DNA of 64,000 nt. It comes from Rhodocollybia butyracea (lineage: Eukaryota; Basidiomycota; Agaricomycetes; Agaricales; Omphalotaceae). The notes beneath the pieces were generated by a model. That model was not told where the DNA came from. It saw nothing but the letters and a program-made list of their open reading frames with translations, and did not search any database. The stretch lies in NCBI GenBank assembly GCA_015501585.1, contig JADNRY010000191.1, positions 60,151-124,150 of the forward strand, given 5' to 3'. This document shows positions 1 through 11,974 of this stretch, piece after piece (positions within the stretch are counted from its first letter, which is position 1; each line of letters opens with the position of its first letter). The position numbers were made by a program, and so were the translations under genes.

Positions 1-70
1 ATAGGTCGACATGAAGGCGGATTCCAAGGGTAGGGAGACTTTCTGAAGGCCTCTGCAAACAACAGATCTA

Positions 71-212
71 TCTTGACAAGTAGAGAGCACAGTTCATCAC
101 CTTGGTGCACATGAACTCTCTCTGCTTTGTCCACACTCCAGTCCTGACAGGTATAGAGCACAGTTCATCACCTTGGTGCACATGAACTCTCTCTGCTTTG
201 TCCTCACTCCAG
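71..212. repeat. two tandem copies of a 71-bp repeat
   Basis: Two adjacent copies with a period of 71 bases differ at only a few positions. Each contains the word AGAGCACAGTTCATCACCTT and ends in CACTCCAG. No coding function is evident. Confidence 0.85.
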
Positions 213-1290
213 CATGCTTCAGTGTCTCTCTTTTGGCTTACAGACTATTTGAACAAGCTGAACCCCAGCTTCAAAACACATTTTATCTCTTGTTAATATC
301 ATCCTTTGCTGTTGAGCTATTCACAGTTCAAGTTGCAGCCTACAATGTGACACATCATTGTCACATGACTTTTGGGATATCATTCTGACAGGAATTTTGA
401 GGAGAATCCAATGGAATTTTTGCCGAGGCCATTGGATGAGCCATTCACATCATATGATCACTTTGATCCATTCAAAGTCTGACATCCTTGTATCAACTCC
501 AGACAGTTTTTCTGTCAGTGGTTCTAGGACATGTCTGGTATCATTATGAGCGGTCTTTTAATGCGAATCCAATGGTGCAAAAATTATAGGATTTGAGTCA
601 CCGGTTCCCAAGATATCACAAGTTTAATATTTGACAGATGTTGGAGCAGTGTGTATATTCAGTGGTTGGCTCCCACAGGTGCCAGAGTCCTGTGCAGAGG
701 CCTGTGGTCGTCAGAAAAGCCTCTGAATCGCATTCCTGCTCCTTCCTTCCCTTCCCCCATCATATCCCTTGTCTTTGGTGGTTGGTAAGGACATCTGTCC
801 CCTTTCTACAGCTCTGATAGCTCAAACATCATCTCTCAGCACTTCCTACATCTGCACAGACCTTAGCTCTGCTCACAAGAGTCTCAGATACAGGAATTGG
901 TGTGCCTTTTTCTCTGATCTACTGATCTTTCACTGAACAGAGCCCATAATACATCCATAGCAGATCTACACACATCTAGAACCTCTCAAGTTGACCTAGT
1001 TGTTAGATCTTGGATATCAGGGCTCTCAGTGCGCTCAGACTACCTATATTATCTATGTACTATGTACTGATTGATATTTGGCTTAGATCTTGCTTGATCA
1101 AGCCAATTTTTTGTCACCCTCCCTCCTCTCCCTTTATCTCTGTAATTGTACAAACCAATGTATGTTCTATTTGTTTCTTCTTTAGCTCATTGTCTAGTAT
1201 GCTTTTTTATACCTACTCATGTAACAGTACATAGCTCTTCATGATCCGCTTAATTTATGGGCCTGGGGCCTGAGTTTTGGCTAACTTATT
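213..1290. other. gene-free stretch, pyrimidine-rich in part
   Basis: No convincing coding exon was found. The stretch from about 720 to 1240 is rich in C/T runs and short T-rich blocks and resembles transposon-derived DNA in texture. No paired LTR or terminal repeat was found within the window. Confidence 0.4.
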
Positions 1291-1299
1291 CATTACTGA

Positions 1300-2012
1300 G
1301 TGACAAAAGGCATAGGCGAGGAGGATACTGCTTTGCATCCTCATCGCCCGGAGAAGCGCTCAGCTGATAGCGACTCCGATGAGGACAGCGATACTGGACA
1401 CGGTCAGTTGACTGGTTCACCCAAAATTAAGATTCTGACAATGATATCCCAGCAGAAACACTTCGATGTGCAAAGAAGTTTCGAAAACATATTCCGAAAT
1501 TGGCCTCACCGATTTGGCGTTCTGATGGGGATAGGGACGAGATTGCTCAAGGTCCTAAGAAGCGCTCGTTGGCTCCTGTGGACTCTGACGAGGAAAAAGA
1601 TGCTGGTCAGTTGACTGGTTCACCCAAAATTGCGGTTCTGAATCTGATTTCCTAGCTGAATCCTCCAAATGTGAGCAAAAAAAGGAAACCCCACTCCCTC
1701 GGCGCACAAAGGAGAAGAAGCTTCAAAGTGCAGTGAGCAATGGTCAGTGACTTGTGCACCGAAAATAGCTGCTCTGACTGTAGTTTTTCAGTCAAAACAA
1801 CTGCCAGAAGAAAAGCCAAGTCAACGCAGCCCCAGTCGAATCTAATTACCTACAAGAATCAAAAGTTACGCAAATATTGCGAGGATGATATCTGGTGGTG
1901 TTACTGTTCTAAAACGCCCAGTGGTCACCCTTTTACATCACTTAATGGTCTACGGCGTCACGCAAAAAAATGTTACTGTGTTGCGAAACCCGCAAAGGAT
2001 TCGGTCACTTGA
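1300..2012 (+). CDS. small zinc-finger-like protein from duplicated exon-intron modules
   Basis: Four exons join in frame across three predicted phase-1 introns at 1403-1452, 1606-1655 and 1743-1791. Each intron starts GTCAGT, has a CTGA-type branch site and ends in AG. The spliced product is acidic and lysine-rich at first, with DSDEDSD and DSDEEKD blocks. It ends in a cysteine/histidine cluster, CYC followed about 20 residues later by LRRHAKKC, which resembles one degenerate C2H2 or C2HC finger. The three introns are clearly related to one another: the first two share GTCAGTTGACTGGTTCACCC. The 5' end is uncertain. Position 1300 is only the first in-frame ATG, and an acceptor (CTAAC then AG) just upstream may mean that earlier exons exist. 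The function is unknown; nuclear or DNA-binding is a guess. Confidence 0.5.
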
Positions 2013-4539
2013 GGAAGTAAGGTCAGTTCCATATGTGCTCTTGTTAATTCTTACTAAATGTAAACATCTAGCTTCAACATCCATACGTACTTGCATTGCA
2101 CACTCTGGAGACCGCTTCCAGGCATCTAACCTTTGTGTCCATGTCTTTCCCTATTGTAGTCTGCCTTCCTGATCCTGATGCTTGAGCTTCTGTTTAATGT
2201 TTCTTGTATACATGTTCCTGTTGGAGTCTACTCCGTATGTACCTAGTATTGGGACAGTATATCTAGCTTTGACTTGACCACATTTGGATACGCAGTCTGC
2301 TTACAGATACTGTACAGTTGGTAGTATATCACGCTTGACGGCGTCTTCGAGCCTCCTCCCCTTCAACTGAGGTGATAGTATACTTACATACATATCTAGT
2401 ACGTTTGACTTATACGGGTACATATCACATTACAGCAGTTTTTCCCATTCAACTGAGTATATTTGACTTCTACAGATTATGAGACTCGTTCTCTAATTGA
2501 AGAAAAAGAGAACAGCACCTAAATCTACCTAAAAATGTTGTTCGGACAATGGTATAGCGGGATTGAGGGCATTCATGTGAGGCGAAGGCTCGCAAAGATA
2601 GAAGGGACAATGCGAAGTGCTACCGCGGTACGACAGCATAGACAAACGGATGACATCGATGATAATGACTTGAAGAACCACAATATCTCCGCAAAACTCG
2701 GACAGCAGTAAGCATTTCCGTGTATGAAAAAAGGAGACCCGAGTGAAAAAGAGGGCACAGAGCGAAGGGAAAATCGAAGTACCCTGGAGCCCAATGACTT
2801 GAAGGAGCCCAATGACTTGAATAAGGCTCGTAGCTTCTAGGTAGCGGCGATGAAACACGCATGGGATTAGCGAGGTAGAGAGTCTATGCGAGAGTTAACG
2901 TTCATTAACATTAGTACAGAGGAACCATACTACGCCATTCCTAACAACCCCAGTGTTCTCAATTCCTAGCGACGCAGGATCCCAACACTTCCGCTGCTTC
3001 TCCTCCGCTGCCTCCAATTGCTCGGAGAAAGGGGATAATCAAACGCAATTGACGTAGTAGCTCGACATTGAATCAGACTTATTCGCGAACAAAACGCCGA
3101 CATCACCCTCCCCTCATCCGAGTCTTCCAGCCAAATTGGACTCTCTCGGGTTTCCAGTTCATTTCAAGCCGATTAGCATAGCGATAGATATGCCTTCTGT
3201 CTTCCATCTAATGTTAGAGAAGAGTCGTTGGCGATAGAGGGAGGATTTTAGAAGCTATTGGAGGACGTTGTGAGTTGTTGATGTTCGGGGAATGTTCAAG
3301 TTATCAATGGGAGGTGAGGAAGCCGAGCTCATATTCGACGAGGTTCCTCCTCGCGAGCGAATTCAAGTAAAAAACCGCCAGCGTTTGTTACTGTCGTTGA
3401 GGTAGGGGTTGACAGAATTGAGAAGATACTCGAAACGGTATTCGAGTAGCCATTTGAGAATTTGAGCTCGAATGAATTCAAGCGTTGACAACTATGAAAA
3501 GTTGATCCCTATCTCAAGTCTCGACAGTATTCAGAATACCCAGAGCCATTGTGGATAAACCAGTAGCTAATGTATCATATTCAGGCGAAATCGGTAGACC
3601 ATGATGAGGAGCTGAGATGCACCCCAAGGCCAGAGCCATAAAACCACGCGTGTACGCTTCGTAAAACAGATGGTGAGCATTCATCAATTAGAGGTTTTCC
3701 AACCCGTATCAATGCGTATCCAATGTGTATTTTGCGTGGCATAACATTTGAAGGAGAACGAATCAACGCGAGAAGGGTTGGGAAGAGCCGGGGGTAGAGC
3801 CGGGGGTAGAGCCGAGGAAACGAACGTCGGGATTCCATTGCGAAAAAAGCGGAAGGAGAATCTTGGGTCCATATGCCAATGGTAGATATGGCCATTGAAA
3901 ATCATTGGAACAGAGGATAGAAGAAAATAAATGTACTGAAAAGCGAGTGTTAGTTGAAACTCGAGGTCCTGTTTTGTTTCCACGATGGACTGGGCGCGCT
4001 GCCAGGCTGTCATGCCTGCGACGAATGGCTTTATTATTTTGTGGTTGTCTGAGCGTATCTAGAGATGTGGGAAGCTAAAGTGCTTCCGCAAGGCTCATTC
4101 CAATTTGATGATGAGTTTTCCCGGCCCCCCTCCTGCCCTGCTGACTTGCCTTTGTAGATATCGAGAATGACCCACTGCTCTTTAGCGTTGCTCAATGTGC
4201 GCATTGAGTTTAGTGTCTTGTGCAGTGGCCGAGTTCTTACAGTAACGGCTCTCTGCTCTTTTCCGCTTTACAATCCTGCGGTTTCTGTATATTTGAGGCC
4301 GTATTTCTTTCTCAAGCCAGCCAACTTCGAACTTCTTTCCTGCTCTCTCCAGAATTCAAAAAGCTGGCCCCTTCCCTTTCTCTAGGGGTCATGCCAGGGG
4401 AACTAGCTTAAAAGTGAGGAATATAAGCCGCCCAACCACTGTGCATACAATTGACACGTAGCTTCCCAAATTAAGCCGCTCTTGCCCAATCTTCAGAGAT
4501 TATACTGGGCGATTAAGCGCCCATCACATGAATGATCGA
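2013..4539. other. no gene recognised; two small tandem repeats
   Basis: Open frames on the minus strand are short and lack family features. An 18-bp unit starting GGAGCCCAATGACTTG is tandemly doubled at 2786-2821. A 12-bp GAGCCG-containing unit is repeated about three times at 3784-3816. Nothing else with a supported function was seen. Confidence 0.5.
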
Positions 4540-5196
4540 TGACCGCTGGCTTGTTAATGTTGATCTTTTTTTTCGACTTGAACTCCCACCACACTCTTCC
4601 TCTGTTTGTTGAAAACCTGTAAGTCTTTGCGTGTTCTTTTATTTAATTGATGTCATTATCCTTCCCTCTCATAAAGCACTTTCGTGCAGAACGACTCTAC
4701 TCAACGTGACGGTACCACCCAGCCCTACTTTCGATCGTCTAGTAATTCAGAATTCCGATAAGCTACATGGTACGTCTTCTTGTAAAGGACTGAAGGCTGT
4801 CCATAATTCCTCCAGACCGAGACCCTCCTCCCGTTACATCCGCCGTGCCCCGCGAAACCCAAAACGAAGTAGAGGCGGGCGGCCCCAGCGGCGCAAAAGG
4901 CGATGAATCTACTGTACAAGAGGTCCCCGACAACGAGAAAGCTTTATGATCCAGATCTACGTCCTGCGCTGTCAGCCTCGTTGTCAACCTTACGTGCTAC
5001 TGCCCGAACAGTTGCCAATGCCAACCTCGCTCTCACAAATCCATTCGCCAATACCTCCCCATCCGTCGCAGTTCATAGCAGCACTGACCCATTCACGGAC
5101 ACTAGAGATGGTGCAGAGGCGGAGGTTGAAGGCGATCCGGGGACCTCCACGTTTAAACCGAGACGAAGAGGCCACAAGTGGAATCTCTCTGTGTAG
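4540..5196 (+). pseudogene. hypothetical protein gene with one frameshift
   Basis: A coding-like exon begins around 4631 and is followed by a predicted intron from 4770 (GTACGT) to about 4815 (TCCAG). The next exon reads well as a charged segment ending VQEVPDNEKA. That frame then stops, while the +1 frame continues as YDPDLRPALSASLSTLRATA for about 90 residues to a stop at 5196. The clean continuation on both sides of about 4940 suggests one single-base indel, either real or a sequencing error. A 5' untranslated intron (GTAAGT at about 4620) may precede it. No known domain was recognised. The C-terminus is rich in arginine and lysine (PRRRGHKW). Confidence 0.35.
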
Positions 5197-5423
5197 ATTG
5201 ATCCAAGGGAGGGAATGGTCGAAGGGCGTGAGGAGAACAAGGCGGAGGATGTGGAACAAATGTCATCCTTTTTTAACATAGGTTGTTGCTTTAGTTTTTG
5301 CGCCCTATGCTTAGGTAGAGCGTTTTCTTGAATGTCGAAGCTGTGCACTTGAAAACCTAAATACTCGTAATGTATTCAACATATCCTACCTACGTACGTA
5401 TCCATCATGTCTGTCCAATGTAA

Positions 5424-6770
5424 TTATGCTCCTATATGAATGGAACGCATCCCCTGCATTATCGCATAGTTGAGAAGTTCACTTGATCCACCATCAGCCG
5501 CCAACACAGTTGAGCTTTCGGCCTCTCGGTTGAGTTTGTCGACATGTTCAGCCGCACCTGACAAATGTGCAACCTTAGCACAAGCTGCATGGAGTGCAAG
5601 CAGTTCAGGAGAAGGGAGAGGAAGCTTCTCGGGGTCGGAGGACCTGAATGTTACTTGTCTCCGTACACCGAGGGAATTGTAAGCTTTGTCGTAGGGCGGA
5701 GCCAATACCACCCAATAACAATTTTCAACATTCTGCAATTAGAATATTTGGTTAGAATGTTATATATCAACCCTATATCTGGAAAACTCACTGTTGCCTC
5801 AAACCAACACTTCAAACGATCGAAAAAGTCATGTATCGTGTGGTCTAACGTCAAGATGTTAAAGAGCGAGTGTACATTCGACCCGTTTATCTTCTTAATA
5901 TCATAGCCAAATCGTTGCAAGACTGCCAATACCGACGCCGAGTAGTCTTTCTGTAAGGCATCAAATGTACAAGTAAGCGGGAATGCAACAGGAGTGGATT
6001 TCGGCGACAAACCTTGTCATCATTGCTGAGTCTGAAATACGTAGAATCTGGCACAATATGGGCACACTCTGTAGCGCTAGAACCAGCTTCATCCCAGGTC
6101 TGCGGATCGAAAAGTGGAAGCGAATGAGAATCGATGACACCTTTCACCATACATCGATAATCGTCCCGTTGTAAAGCCTAAGGTCGGCACAAAGGTAATT
6201 ATTAGATATTCAGATAAATGCAAGGACACCCACGGCTTGTTTTGCGGTGGCCCATCTTGCGCGCGCGCGTTCAATCTCGGTTTTCACTTTTTCCTTGTCT
6301 TCATCAAAGGAAGGGCGGCTAGGGTGGGAGGAGCTACCAGGTGTTTGACCTTTGAACTTGCGGACTAAAGGTGCAAGTGAAAGGACATTTAGTTTGATTG
6401 AAAAGATAGAGAGATTAAAGGACTTACAAGCACGAATGAAGTAATCGATGAAGGATTGCCCCAGTTCGGATAATTTATCATGTGAGCCTTTACAGGAGTG
6501 GATTACTTTGACGATTTCAGCAAGGGCAGGAATAGAAGGAGCTTCGAGGGTAAGATATCCAAGGACGCGTGCACGAATGACATCCATTTTCACCCGTTGG
6601 TAGGTAGCTTGTCGTTCAGTATCAAGACAGACGTGATAAGCACTAACGGCGTCGCTTTGAAGTGAGGCAAGTGCAGAGGTGGAGTAAGCATGTGTCGACT
6701 GTAAACGTTGTAAACGTTGAGTAGCTTCTTGGATGGAAGGAAGAGGTTGGCCCTCAGACCGAGTTGTCAT
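5424..6770 (-). CDS. HNH endonuclease domain protein (fungal HNH_2 type)
   Basis: Five exons splice cleanly: 6770-6428, 6364-6234, 6177-6013, 5950-5792 and 5732-5424. The N-terminal half is helical and predicts no known domain. The nuclease part begins at the third exon with ALQRDDYRCMVKG, continues with ECAHIVP and ends with SLFNILTLDHTIHDFFDRL. This is the usual order in fungal HNH_2 proteins: a beta-hairpin cysteine, the catalytic histidine in the AHI motif, then an Asn/His helix. In this family the domain binds a divalent metal and cuts DNA; the cellular role in mushrooms is unknown. The ATG at 6770 was chosen over an in-frame ATG at 6830 because the 20 extra residues look untranslated. 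A broken relative lies inverted at 9.1-10.2 kb. The gene appears intact. Confidence 0.8.
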
Positions 6771-7774
6771 TGCCTGGTAGTCGTCGTAAGAAGACAAGAA
6801 AGAATATATGATCCAAAGTCCACGTGACATAAGTGCCTACTCGGTGAGAAACCCTCTCGGGCGTTACTGTCTTCTTCTCTCCGGTTAGCACAAATTGCTA
6901 ACTGGCGATGGCTCTGAGAGGACTTTTTACTCTTCTCTTCGCAGTGTTCAAATGTAATACGCCCAATGCGTCTGTGTGTCGTTTACATGTCTTCTAGGCA
7001 TGGCAGTCTCACAATCAAGTATCCCGATTTCACAACTACAAAATCACTGGATGCCTAGATTCCGTGGCTGCAGAGTTCAGGACCGGGTCCAAAGATCGAG
7101 GGCAGCGCAGGTCAAGAGGATTATACAACTTTAAGGTGTTCAGGTGAAGAAAGGGATCGTAAAAGCCATAATGATATTGTGTATTCCAATGTCGATAGTA
7201 CAGAAAACCCGTACATATATAATCCGACCATGGCTAAAGAAAACAATTAGAATCTAATACGCAGAGATTATGCCTGACCGAAGGGCACACCTCCGCATGT
7301 CCTCATATCGCTAAAGCTGAACGCTGACCAGAGAGTCCCAACAAACACGACCGCTATCCGGAACTGTGGCTGGCTAAACCCAAGACAGATGGTGATCAAT
7401 ACCAAGATCCTTCCAAAGTAAAGATAAACAGCTCCAGCTAGGCGCTCCGATTAAGGTAGTTCCGAGTCACCAGCTGTGTCTCTTGAGAATAGTTATGTAC
7501 AGAGTGGGCGGGCTTATGTTCGCCGCCTCTAAGTGCAGCTAGGTTTTGTCCTCCTTCATCATACCCATTCTCAACACGTTATCCATCAGCTCATCTACCT
7601 AAGCGTGAAGACGCTTTGTTGGGCCAGGGAAGTCAATAAAGGAAGGAGATGGACCAACGAGGCTATGAAATGGGACTTGTTAGTAATAAAAAAAGAGATT
7701 CATCGAGTGTAGAAATGTACATGGATCTTGAACACTCCACACCAAATGAATAACCTTGACACGACTGTGGCCTT
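6771..7774. other. no gene recognised; one copy of a dispersed motif
   Basis: No exon was recognised. The reverse complement of a GGCGGCGAAC-type motif lies at 7502-7543; the same roughly 40-base motif recurs near 10.3, 17.8, 28.9 and 44.1 kb. Confidence 0.5.
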
Positions 7775-8368
7775 CTAGATCCTGGATCGCGGAAAGAGCG
7801 AATGTTGGTCATTACTCATATAGAGATATAGTACGAAAGTTTGTATAGTACCGTAGTACCAACTCGAATAGCAATGTATGGAGATGTATTGGTGGATGAG
7901 GAAGGTGGAAGTGTTAACTAGCGTTGATTCGGAAAAGAGAAGTCTCAGCAGCCACACTCGAACGAAAAAATATGGTACAGACATGGCGATGTGATTTGTG
8001 TCAGTCGACGGCGTGCCCTGGGATGATTTTTTGCGGTGATAACTTTTTCGGAACAGTTGTGGACTTCTGCTTTTTCCTAGGCGATAATGTACAGCGGAAT
8101 TCTCATCATTAGGTGAAACAGCATTCAAAGCGTAACTGTATAACTGAAGACACTATTAACTCGACTTTGGTTGCTGACATTTGAGTGACACGTACTTGAA
8201 AAAATTCGTTCCAACAATGCCTAGTGACTCTACCGCATCAAAAGATTTCAGTGAGTCTTGAGCTTGAGCTTCGGCGGCAGCTTTCTGAGTTAACGATGTG
8301 AATTGCCAATGGAAACACGTTGAGCTGAGAGAGGAAGTCGATGAGAACGGCGAAAGCATAAGGGACAT
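7775..8368 (-). CDS. hypothetical protein, two-exon model
   Basis: A serine-rich start (MSLMLSPFSSTSSLSS) and a helical stretch containing AEAQAQDSLKSFDAVESLG run into a GTACGT donor near 8194. A good acceptor (TTATACAG) lies about 60 bases further on, and splicing keeps the reading frame into a second exon ending at 7775. The second exon contains aromatic-rich segments that could also be intronic. No domain was recognised. The model rests only on splice signals and an open frame. Confidence 0.3.
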
Positions 8369-9108
8369 TTGGGAGCACTAAGATGGATATACTAAGGGAA
8401 AGAGATTAGTGAGGAAATTCCCGACAAGATGGAACACAACGTACTTATTTGATTGGAACATAAGCTGCAACGTCAGCTAGCCACGAGAACGGAGTCGGAG
8501 TAATGAACAGGACGCGGGCGAGATGCCGTGCTCGCCCAACTTGAGCGTACCCAGATTCACTTCACAAGCCACGGTGAAGATATTCAAGCGGCAGATGGTT
8601 TTCCAGCCGCAAGCTTCCCTTTCGATCCTACCAAGGAGCGCAGGTTCACGTTCTAGTGAGAAGAAAGATTGCGTTGACGATGAATTGAAGTGCCTGGTCC
8701 AGCATTTGGTTTTGGGAAAGAATTTTTAGCGTGTGAGTCTGGAGAAATGGGTGTTAATGTTAGGTCCTTGAAGTTTTGAGCTTAAGGCCTTAAGGGTTCA
8801 AATTTCAAACGTTCACTACCTTCACTGGCAGCGGACCTTCTTTCACCTTCGTTCGTACAACAGAGAATCTTCTTCATCAAACTAATTTCCATGGATGTCG
8901 AGGGAGTTTTGTGAGTTGTGAAAGAGAGTTTTTGCCTGAGATCTGTCCTCTGTGAGTATCGAGTCCCGTAAGCGTAAATAAACAAGAGCTAAGAGTACGA
9001 GTATTCTCGTCTGATTCTCGTAAGTACTTAGATGACAGAAGGAAAGCAAAAGATCGGCGCTTATCGTTGATACATGTCGGTTCGAACGGCCCGATTGATT
9101 AGCAATTC
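8369..9108. other. no confident gene
   Basis: A short coding-like plus-strand segment (about 8519-8660, with QIHFTSHGEDIQAADGFPAA) ends at a stop and has no recognisable upstream exon. It may be a gene relic. Confidence 0.3.
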
Positions 9109-10245
9109 TTGGTTCCCAATGATTATCGAAGGTCTATCCCCAGGTCCTCTACCCCCTCCGAAAGTCATAGAACACAAGTTTCAATCTCCAGGTCATTCAA
9201 ATGTATACACTTCCGTGTACAACTTTCACCAAAGGGTCCTAAGAGACCCTCCGTCATTCGAGCCAGAGTTCTCGGTTTTCTCCTCATTCTGTCTCTAAAC
9301 GACACCGTCCGAGCCGAAGTTGTCTCTACAGTTGTCTCATGCGGTAATTATTCCGCGCTTTACGATCTCGGAGAAGTATATATGGATTTTTTCATTCGCC
9401 CGTGTAAGTTCCCGCTTTCCAGTATCGCGTCTCAATTCCAACTGAACTAAATAGCTATAGTTAAGAAGTACAAGGGTTCGCATACTACAACCGTCCAAAG
9501 TCATCCCAGCCGTCCCTCTTTGACCTTCGGAAGGAAGAGATTAAGTCCATGATCAAACACCAGACAACCATGAGAAGGCTAAGGACCTGGTGAGTTTGTA
9601 TTTTGTTTCTGTCTGGCATTGCTAAATCTCAGACATAGGCTCTCTATCGAGATGGATATGGATGCGTTGCTACCAAGATCTTTGAAGAGAATTACGCTGT
9701 GAATGGAGAACCTGAGGATTATAAGTATGGGCATCCATCAATTTGGTGCGACGGCCACTAATTGCGCCCATATTATCCCAGCATCCACATATTTCAAGCT
9801 CTCCAATGAACCAAAGTACGTTAACAAATGTTGTTGCTGTTTATACTCCCTCTGATCCTTTGACAGAACGATTACACCGCGTCAGTTCTCGCCGTCCTTG
9901 CTCGCTTTGGATACAACGTGGACAATCTGGATGGACCGAAAATCCGCTCGCTATTCAATGTTATGACGTTGATAGCCGTTGTGCATGACTACTTTGATCC
10001 AATGAAGCTTTGGTTTGAGGCTACAGTGAATGTTTAATACTACTGCTGTGCGCTGAGCTACAAAAAGCGATCCTCCAGCAAACTCCCCATCGCTACGAAA
10101 TAAAACGTCTCAACCCTTTTGAACCCATTCTCCGGAATATTTTGCCCTTTACAACCTTCACCACATCAGATCCCTCACTTTATCTCCCCGATTCAGCACT
10201 CCTCGCTCTCCATGCCACCTGTGCCAAGGTCGCACATCTTTCTGG
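9109..10245 (+). pseudogene. broken HNH_2-type endonuclease gene, relative of the gene at 5.4-6.8 kb
   Basis: The exon order matches the intact HNH gene. SVIRARVLGFL and LGEVYMDFFIRPC correspond to VIRARVLGYL and LGQSFIDYFIRAC there. The nuclease core reads LYRDGYGCVATK, then after a frame change TNCAHIIPASTYFKLSNEPK. A good intron follows (GTACGTTAAC to TTTGACAG), then YTASVLAVLARFGYN and RSLFNVMTL. The last exon (DSALLALHATCAKVAHLSGA) ends abruptly at about 10245, where unrelated sequence with a dispersed GC-rich motif takes over. At least two frame changes or stops (exon 2 around 9540-9600 and around 9755) make a functional product unlikely. The AHI catalytic histidine is still encoded. 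It lies inverted relative to the intact copy. Confidence 0.75.
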
Positions 10246-10267
10246 AGCTGGCGGGTATAGCTACATA

Positions 10268-10312
10268 CGGAGGCGGCGAACATATGCCCGCCCACCCCGC
10301 ATACGTCCTAGG
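10268..10312 (+). repeat. dispersed GC-rich motif, copy A
   Basis: The motif contains GGCGGCGAACATATGCCCGC followed by CCACCCCGCATACGTCCTAGG. Related copies were seen on the minus strand at 7502-7543 and 17811-17856, and on the plus strand at 28913-28953 and 44099-44140. This copy lies at the point where the HNH pseudogene loses its C-terminus. Confidence 0.7.
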
Positions 10313-10355
10313 TTGTTGCGTTTAGGCCCACGCTTGAAACATCGTTAATCGATGA

Positions 10356-11520
10356 TTACTCACTCCATATCAGCAGGATCGGTATATAACCCCTGCCTTC
10401 CATCTTCATATACTGTGCATACTGCAAATCCGTGTCGTAGAGGTACATCACTACGAGGATGAATGTGATTGGTACAGGACTGGAAAGGGTAGCATCTACA
10501 GCTGAGAGCGTTCTGCTCTGCGTGATACGCTTCGACTCGTTTGAGCCTTTTATCCATGTGCCCCATATAATCCTTTTACTCCAAATACGCATCCACAAAC
10601 GCATTCCCCTTAACACAGCGAAGGGTATTTCGCGTCGTTCTCCAAGTGCCGATAGCGAGGATAGTAAGCATGTAACATCTCAGGATGAGGATGAGTTGGA
10701 TGTAGGAACGGCGCATGCGGGTAAATGTATGAGTATACTGGGGGATCAGGGAGATAAGCTGCACCGAGGGATTCAAAGAAACATTGGGCAGGGGCGGAGC
10801 AACTAGGTAAACATGAGAGTTAGGGCTTGAAACGTCGTTGAGGTCACATCGTACCGTATATCAGTAAGATCGGCACTGGCCGCCTGCATAGTGATAATAT
10901 CTTCCATCTTCTTATACCGAGTACACTGCAAATCCGCGTCGTATAGGTATATCACCCCAAGGATGAGTGTGATTGTTCCTAGAGAGAAGAAGGCGTACTG
11001 TGTAAAATAAATTCTGGTTAGTATGATGATAGGGAAGGATATTGACACTTACCCCGAAAACAGCCCTCAAAAGATACCCGATCCGTCTCCGGCGAGTCAC
11101 TTTCATCAGCACATCCGAATTTGCTCACATCTGAATCTGCATCCCACTCCGCAACCCCTGCGGCCGGCTCGTGTGCACGCGACGATTTTTCAACCATTAC
11201 GATGAAGATGGATAGCAATTGGGAAAGGAAATGGGATAGGGATTCCCAAGCGTAAGCGTTGGCGTCCCCGCAGCCGCGCATCCCGATCCTTCTTTATCCT
11301 CAATGACGCGTACACCAGGTAGGGTTTGGGGCAGTTGAAGGGAAGTCGAAGATCGAGGGTGGCGTCGAATCTTGCATGCGACATATTCGGAAGGGATGGA
11401 AGTGGGGTAAGCAGCGGCGTTAGTTAAATCTAAGGGGATGTAATAAGCGGTAAATAATAAGTTAATAAGAGTGCAGTATGGACGTACACTGTTGCTGAGA
11501 ACTTCATCAAACTGCTTCAA
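10356..11520 (-). pseudogene. decayed multi-copy membrane-protein-like gene
   Basis: Fragments in shifting frames include hydrophobic stretches (ITFILVVMYLYDTDLQYAQY and LGTITLILGVIYLYDADLQC). A conserved block reads LAIGTWRTTRNTLRCVKGN and then VDAYLE, and another reads AYHAEQNALSCRCYP. The same blocks recur on the plus strand at 49.8-50.3 kb (AYHAEWNALSCGCYP). The first part (11520 to about 11050) encodes an acidic segment, EWDADSDVSKFGCADESDSP. Two related YLYD-type segments about 470 bases apart suggest an internal duplication. Function unknown; the frame breaks argue for a pseudogene. Confidence 0.45.
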
Positions 11521-11974
11521 AGGCCCATAGTCTTTCGTAATATATCACCTATGCTAATTTGTTGTCCCTCGGAGCGGCGGTCCTGGTGTAGAACGTTGTC
11601 CTGGAATCTGTATTACATCTGCAACCAAGTAAGCAAACGCATGAGAATAATAATTGACGAACGTACCCATTACTATCACCAAACGACATTGGTATCGAGT
11701 CTTTCTGGAATGAAAGCCTCTGTGGATTAGGTTAGGACTTCTCGAGTAGCCAAATGAGCTCATGGCGATCAAGAAAAGAGAAATTTCGAAGCCTCCATGG
11801 TCTGGTGCTCCGTCGTCATATAATAGCAAATCGAATAATCTCTGTTAACAGTAATAATACAAAATAGAGACGCTAAGAGGGGAAGCCTGCATATGAAGCA
11901 GTAGTTATATGTACTCCCGGAGCGCTGATAACTAGAGAAGAAGATTAGCCTGGTTGACAGTGTTGAAAGAAAAG
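11521..11974. other. no gene recognised
   Basis: Only short open frames without family features are present. Confidence 0.4.

Noticed and set aside
560..1290. Possible LTR
   Set aside because: Base composition is suggestive, but no second copy, TG..CA ends or target duplication was found in the window.
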